A stretch of 64,000 nt of DNA, from contig NZ_LT629749.1 in assembly GCF_900105065.1 (NCBI RefSeq), positions 2,604,001 to 2,668,000 of the forward strand, in the 5' to 3' direction. The notes beneath the pieces are model-generated. The model was given only the letters and a program-made list of their open reading frames with translations. It ran no database searches and was not told where the DNA came from. How positions within the stretch are numbered: position 1 is the first letter of the stretch; each line of letters opens with the position of its first letter. Below, piece by piece: positions 59,801-64,000 of this stretch. The DNA is from Friedmanniella luteola (GTDB taxonomy: Bacteria; Actinomycetota; Actinomycetes; Propionibacteriales; Propionibacteriaceae). Both the position numbers and the translations under genes were made by a program.

Positions 59801-61731
59801 GCACCACCACCGACCCGGGCGCGACGACGCGCGCCGTCGTCCCCCCGGCCCCGAGCCCGGGCGACCCGGCGCTGGTGCGGAACGCCACCGGCCTGCTCGG
59901 CACCTTCAACACCGCGGGTGTGCTCCGCCCGGCGGACGTGCACACCGCGCGTGCCGTCGCCCGGATGGCCGGCGAGCCGGACGAGCGGGTGCAGCTCGCC
60001 GTCGCCCTCGCCGTCCGGGCGCTCCGCAACGGCTCGGTCTGCGTCGACCTCGCCGGCGTCAGCAGCACCGTGTTCGACGAGGCGGAGGAGCAGGTCGACC
60101 TCGCCGGGCTGCCCTGGCCCGAGCCGGACGGCTGGGCCGAGGCGTGCCGGGCCAGCCCCCTGGTCAGCGTGGGCGCGGCCGGTGACGGCAGCCGCCCGCT
60201 GCGCTGGCACGAGGGCCAGCTGTACCTCGAGCGGTACTGGCAGCAGGAGGAGCTGGTCCGCACGCAGCTGCAGCAGCGGTTCGCCGCCGAGGGCTACGCC
60301 GTGGACGAGGAGCGCGCCCGCGCGGCGCTGGCCCGGCTGTTCCCGCGGGACGGGCTGGACGCGGGTGAGGTCGACCGGCAACAGCTCGCGGCCGCGGTCA
60401 GCCTGCTCAGCCGGGTGACCGTGCTGGCCGGCGGCCCCGGCACCGGCAAGACCACGACGGTGGCCCGGCTGCTGGCCCTGCTGCGCGACCAGCCGGGACC
60501 CGCACCGCGGATCGCGCTGGCCGCCCCGACGGGCAAGGCCGCCGCCCGCCTGGAGGAGGCCGTCCGCTCGGCGACCGCGGGGCTGGACCCCGACGACCGC
60601 GCGCGGGTCGGCGACGTCAGCGCGTCCACCCTGCACCGGCTGCTCGGCTGGCAGCCCGGCAGCCGCAGCCGCTTCCGGCACGACGCCACCAACCACCTGC
60701 CGCACGACGTGGTGATCGTCGACGAGATGTCGATGGTCTCGTTGACGATGATGGCCCGGCTGCTCGAGGCGGTCCGGCCCGACGCCCGTCTCGTCCTGGT
60801 CGGCGACCCCGACCAGCTGTCGTCGGTGGAGGCCGGTGCTGTGCTGGCCGACGTGGCGCGGGCCCCCGGGGACCCGTCGACCGCGCTCGGGGCCGGGCTG
60901 GCGACGCTCGACCTCCCGGGCGTCGCGGACGAGCCGCCGCCCGTGCACGGCGTGGTGCAGCTGACCCGGCCGTGGCGGTTCGGCGGCTCCATCGAGGTGC
61001 TGGCCCGGGCCATCCGGGCGAGCGACGACGACGCGGTGGTCGCGGTGCTCCGCTCCGGCGCCCCCGACGTGGGTTTCTGCGAGCTGGAGCTGGACCCGGA
61101 GACGGGCCGGGTGCCCGGCCCCGACGACCTGGCCGAGCTGGCCGACGCCGTGCGCGACGCCGGCCGGCGGGCCCGGCAGGCGGCGCAGCGCGAGGACGTC
61201 CCCGGCGCCCTCGCCGCCCTGGACCGGCACCGGCTGCTCTGCGCCCACCGTCGCGGGCCCTACGGGGTGACGCGCTGGAGCCTGGAGGCCGAGCGCTGGC
61301 TGGTCGAGGCGGTGCCCGGCTACGGCGAGGACGGCGAGTGGTACCTCGGCCGGCCGCTGCTGGTCACCGCGAACGACTACGAGATGGGCCTCTACAACGG
61401 CGACACGGGCGTGGTCGTCACCACCCCGCAGGGCGTCCGGGCGGCCTTCGCCCGCGGGGCGGAGCCGTCGCTGGTCGCGCCGGTCCGGCTGGACGCCGTG
61501 CAGACCGTGCACGCCATGACCGTGCACCGCGCCCAGGGCAGCCAGTTCACCCGGGTCAGCTTCGTGGTCCCGCCGCCGGCGTCACCGCTGCTGACCCGTG
61601 AGCTGCTCTACACCGCCGTCACCCGGGCCACCGAGCGGGTGCTGGTGCTGGGCACCGAGGAGGCGGTCCGGCAGGCGGTGCGGCGACCGGCCCTGCGGGC
61701 GAGCGGGCTCCGGCACCGGCTGGCGGGCTGA
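59797..61731 (+). CDS. recD: RecBCD exonuclease V alpha subunit, RecD
   Basis: This 644-residue 5'-3' SF1B helicase shows an N-terminal RecB-contact domain (about 1-190), LAGGPGTGKTTTVARLL (Walker A, about residue 215), VIVDEMSMVSLTMM (motif II), LVGDPDQLSSVEAG (motif III), LLVTANDYEMGLYNGD and VHRAQGSQF (motif V). The GTG overlaps the recB stop by 4 bp, so RecC, RecB and RecD are produced in that order from one mRNA. The convergent NCS2 permease ends 13 bp downstream. Confidence 0.96.
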   Translation: MSTTTDPGATTRAVVPPAPSPGDPALVRNATGLLGTFNTAGVLRPADVHTARAVARMAGEPDERVQLAVALAVRALRNGSVCVDLAGVSSTVFDEAEEQVDLAGLPWPEPDGWAEACRASPLVSVGAAGDGSRPLRWHEGQLYLERYWQQEELVRTQLQQRFAAEGYAVDEERARAALARLFPRDGLDAGEVDRQQLAAAVSLLSRVTVLAGGPGTGKTTTVARLLALLRDQPGPAPRIALAAPTGKAAARLEEAVRSATAGLDPDDRARVGDVSASTLHRLLGWQPGSRSRFRHDATNHLPHDVVIVDEMSMVSLTMMARLLEAVRPDARLVLVGDPDQLSSVEAGAVLADVARAPGDPSTALGAGLATLDLPGVADEPPPVHGVVQLTRPWRFGGSIEVLARAIRASDDDAVVAVLRSGAPDVGFCELELDPETGRVPGPDDLAELADAVRDAGRRARQAAQREDVPGALAALDRHRLLCAHRRGPYGVTRWSLEAERWLVEAVPGYGEDGEWYLGRPLLVTANDYEMGLYNGDTGVVVTTPQGVRAAFARGAEPSLVAPVRLDAVQTVHAMTVHRAQGSQFTRVSFVVPPPASPLLTRELLYTAVTRATERVLVLGTEEAVRQAVRRPALRASGLRHRLAG

Positions 61732-61744
61732 GCCGGCCCGTCGC

Positions 61745-63169
61745 TCAGGGACGCTCGGCGTGCCCGGAGGGGTCGGCGGCCGGTCCCCGGACGGCGTCGT
61801 GCGGCGCCAGCTCGGGGTCCCCGGCCAGCTCCACCTGGAGCCGGTCGGAGTTGAGCAGCAGGTTGAGCAGGATCGCGGTGACGGCGCCGGCCGAGATGCC
61901 CGAGTGGAAGATGATCTGGAACCACGTCGGGAACTGGTCGAAGATCGTCGGTGCCACCGTGGGCAGCAGACCGATGCCGACGGCGACGGCCACGACGAGG
62001 ATGTTCGTGTTGTTGAAGCGCACCTTCGACAGCGTCCGCACCCCGCTGGCGGCCACCATGCCGAACAGGGCGACGCCGGCGCCGCCGAGCACGGGCAGCG
62101 GGATGCCCTCGACGACACCGCCGAGCTTGGGGACCAGGCCGAGGACGACGAGCACCCCGCCGGCGAAGGTCGCCACGTACCGCGACTTCACCCGGGTCAT
62201 CGAGACCAGGCCGACGTTCTGCGCGAAGGCGGTGTAGGGGAACGTGTTGAACACCCCACCGAGCACCGTCGACAGCCCGTCCGCGCGGAGGCCGTCGGCG
62301 AGCTGGCGCGGGGCGACGGGCTTGTCGACGATCTCCCCGATGGCCAGCATGTCGCCGGTGGTCTCGGTCATGATCACCAGCGCGACGACGCACATGGCGA
62401 CGACGGCGCTCACCTGGAAGGTGGGCAGGCCGAAGTGGAACGGCGTGCTGACCCCGAACCAGGGCTGGTCGGCGACGGCGCTGAAGTCGGCGAGCCCGAA
62501 AGGCAGGGCGACGACCGTGCCGACCAGCAGCCCGGCGAGGATCGAGAGCCGCTTCACCGCGGCCGGCGCGAAGCGCTCGATCAGGATGATCACCAGCAGG
62601 GTGAACGCGGCGAAGCCCAGGTCCAGGGGCGCCCCGAAGTCCTCAGTGCCGGTGCCGCCGCCCGCCCAGCCGGCCGCGACGGGCATCAGGCTCAGCCCGA
62701 TCACGAGGATGACGGTGCCGGTGACCAGGGGCGGGAAGAAGCGCAGCAGCTTCGCGAACACCGGGGCGAGCAGCATCATGAAGATCCCGCTGGCGATTAC
62801 CGAGCCGTAGATCGCGGTCACGCCGTACTCGCTGCCGATGGCGATCATCGGCGAGACCGCGGCGAAGGTGCAGCCCTGCATCAGCGGCAGCCGGACGCCG
62901 AAGCGCCAGAAGCCGAGCGACTGGACGAGCGTGGCGACGCCGGCTACGAGCAGGTCGGCGCTGATCAGGTAGGGGATGTCGGAGGCGTCGAGCCGGCCGG
63001 CGGAGACCAGCGCCCCGCCGACGATCAGCGGGACCGCCACCGCCCCCGCGTACATGGCGAGGACGTGCTGCAGGCCGAGCGGGGCCAGCCGGCGCAGCGG
63101 GGGGACCTGGTCGACGGGGTGGGCGGCGGGCGCCGGTGCCGCGGGCGAAGGGGCTGCGGTGGCGGTCAT
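61745..63169 (-). CDS. NCS2 family nucleobase (xanthine/uracil-type) permease
   Basis: This 474-residue, 14-helix proton symporter begins with LGLQHVLAMYAGAVAVPLIV. It carries QGCTFAAVSPM (QH-like motif), the substrate-binding MTETTGDMLAIGE and the signature GVFNTFPYTAFAQNVGLV, which favour the xanthine/urate branch (PbuX/UacT-like) over uracil. ATG 63169 has GGGAGC upstream. The C-terminal tail is hydrophilic. It is monocistronic between recD and nudC. Confidence 0.93.
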   Translation of the reverse strand: MTATAAPSPAAPAPAAHPVDQVPPLRRLAPLGLQHVLAMYAGAVAVPLIVGGALVSAGRLDASDIPYLISADLLVAGVATLVQSLGFWRFGVRLPLMQGCTFAAVSPMIAIGSEYGVTAIYGSVIASGIFMMLLAPVFAKLLRFFPPLVTGTVILVIGLSLMPVAAGWAGGGTGTEDFGAPLDLGFAAFTLLVIILIERFAPAAVKRLSILAGLLVGTVVALPFGLADFSAVADQPWFGVSTPFHFGLPTFQVSAVVAMCVVALVIMTETTGDMLAIGEIVDKPVAPRQLADGLRADGLSTVLGGVFNTFPYTAFAQNVGLVSMTRVKSRYVATFAGGVLVVLGLVPKLGGVVEGIPLPVLGGAGVALFGMVAASGVRTLSKVRFNNTNILVVAVAVGIGLLPTVAPTIFDQFPTWFQIIFHSGISAGAVTAILLNLLLNSDRLQVELAGDPELAPHDAVRGPAADPSGHAERP

Positions 63170-63288
63170 GGGAGCTCCCGGGACGTGGGTGGCCAGCACC
63201 AGCACGCTAGGGCCGGTGTGTTGCGGCCCGGTCGCGCCGCGGTGTCGATCGGGTGAAGCGGCCGGCCGGTGGTCCCCGCCGCCGGAGA

Positions 63289-64000
63289 TCAGCGCTTGCT
63301 GAAGGGGTCCTGACCCTCGCGCCAGGTGGCGATCAGCCGGGAGGCGATCGAGCTGGCGCCGGGCAGCCCGAGCTCGCCGGCGTCCAGGGCGGCGGTGAGC
63401 TGGTCGCGGGTGTACCAGGCGGCGTGGCTGATCTCGTCGGTGTCGACGTTGATGACGGTGCTGGTGGCACGGGCGAAGTAGCCGAGCATCAGCGAGCGCG
63501 GGAAGGGCCAGGGCTGGCTGCCGAAGTAGTGCAGCTCGTCGAGGGCGACGTCGACCTCCTCGGCGATCTCGCGGTGGATGGCCTGCTCGGCCGACTCCCC
63601 CGCCTCGACGAAGCCGGCGAGCACCGAGACCCGGTTGCCCCAGTGCTCCTGCCCGCCGAGCAGCAGCCGGTCGTCCTCGTCCACCACGGCCACGATGACG
63701 GCCGGGTCGGTGCGCGGGAAGTGGTCCTCGCCGCAGGACGTGCAGTGCCGGGCGAACCCGCCGTTGATGACCGTGGTGGGGCCACCGCACCGCGGGCAGA
63801 GCGACTCCATCCGGTGCCAGTTCGCGACGGCCGTCGCCGCGGCGGCGATGTCGAGCTCGGCCTCGCCGAGCACCCCGCCGACCTCGCGGAGGTCGTGGAC
63901 CTCACCCTCGGTCAGTGCCTCGACGGCGAAGATCGGTGCCCCGTCGAGCAGGCCGAGCAGGCGGTGGCGCTGGCTGTCGAACTCGACGAACGGCTTGGTC
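63289..64000 (-). CDS. nudC: NAD(+) diphosphatase NudC, 5' end outside window
   Basis: About 237 residues of the C-terminal part are visible; the N-terminus lies beyond the right edge. It hydrolyses NAD(H) and can remove NAD caps from RNA. A four-cysteine zinc ribbon (LCPRCGG, HCTSCGEDHFPRTDPAVI) precedes the Nudix box GFVEAGESAEQAIHREIAEE and the NudC-specific SQPWPFPRSLMLGY. Mycobacterial nudC likewise follows uvrD2 and mycoredoxin. No stop or frameshift interrupts the visible part. Confidence 0.95.
   Translation of the reverse strand, partial: TKPFVEFDSQRHRLLGLLDGAPIFAVEALTEGEVHDLREVGGVLGEAELDIAAAATAVANWHRMESLCPRCGGPTTVINGGFARHCTSCGEDHFPRTDPAVIVAVVDEDDRLLLGGQEHWGNRVSVLAGFVEAGESAEQAIHREIAEEVDVALDELHYFGSQPWPFPRSLMLGYFARATSTVINVDTDEISHAAWYTRDQLTAALDAGELGLPGASSIASRLIATWREGQDPFSKR

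Noticed and set aside
1-64000. tRNA, rRNA, origin or prophage attachment site
   Set aside because: I looked for cloverleaf-like patterns, rRNA signatures, DnaA-box clusters and integrase genes and saw none. A tRNAscan or Infernal run would be decisive.

Overview
The window is 64 kb of very GC-rich DNA. It looks chromosomal and comes from a high-GC actinobacterium, most plausibly a member of the Geodermatophilaceae or a close relative. This taxonomic guess is inferred from gene content only. The supporting signs are a WhiB7 regulator with an AT-hook, a mycoredoxin, UvrD2 with a C-terminal HRDC domain, GAF-ANTAR and SARP-type regulators, PPA1309 and UPF0182 family proteins, many GTG starts, 4-bp GTGA/ATGA gene overlaps, and TAGGGT-type -10 boxes placed directly before start codons (leaderless mRNAs). 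I see no tRNA, rRNA, CRISPR array, transposase or prophage.

Layout. 1-9.1 kb is a patchwork of short accessory transcription units: an XRE regulator coupled to a Bcr/CflA efflux pump, a cupin, the frame-broken tail of a zinc alcohol dehydrogenase, two APH-like kinases, an OtrA-like ribosomal protection GTPase, an AraC/VOC pair and a shortened SCO6745-like protein. 9.4-15.4 kb is the most unusual block. A SARP-type regulator is divergent from a 1046-residue protein ending in a papain-like cysteine protease. Next comes a chagasin-like (I42) cysteine-protease inhibitor, then a protein that shares a beta-rich domain with the non-catalytic half of the protease. Three heptamer repeats at 11-bp period lie upstream of the protease, the spacing SARP activators use. 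15.6-19.2 kb holds a secreted FG-GAP propeller, an unknown protein and a GAF-ANTAR regulator preceded by an AT-rich palindrome.

19.2-29.3 kb is metabolic: pdxST (PLP synthesis), a PucR regulator divergent from pruA-pruB (proline to glutamate), a universal stress protein, a GABA-type permease with a Usp-like tail and a second, divergent PucR regulator. 29.4-34 kb has a hemerythrin, a Mug-type glycosylase, a GPP34 protein and a coupled M16 peptidase pair.

34-52.2 kb plus the right end follows, as I remember it, the Mycobacterium tuberculosis Rv3193c-Rv3199c neighbourhood: UPF0182, PDZ/Lon-like protease, DUF2342 protein, metallopeptidase, ThiF/TOMM-like protein, ABC1 kinase, whiB7, uvrD2, mycoredoxin, nudC. 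Between mycoredoxin and nudC lie a HAD gene broken by one frameshift, a complete recC-recB-recD operon with 4-bp overlaps, and an NCS2 nucleobase permease. The whiB7 gene has a long leader with a promoter carrying an AT-rich WhiB7-like element, an 81-codon upstream ORF and a hairpin/T-tail attenuator. A 143-bp near-perfect inverted repeat lies between the ABC1 gene and whiB7, and a structured 5' leader precedes the DUF5679 zinc-ribbon gene.
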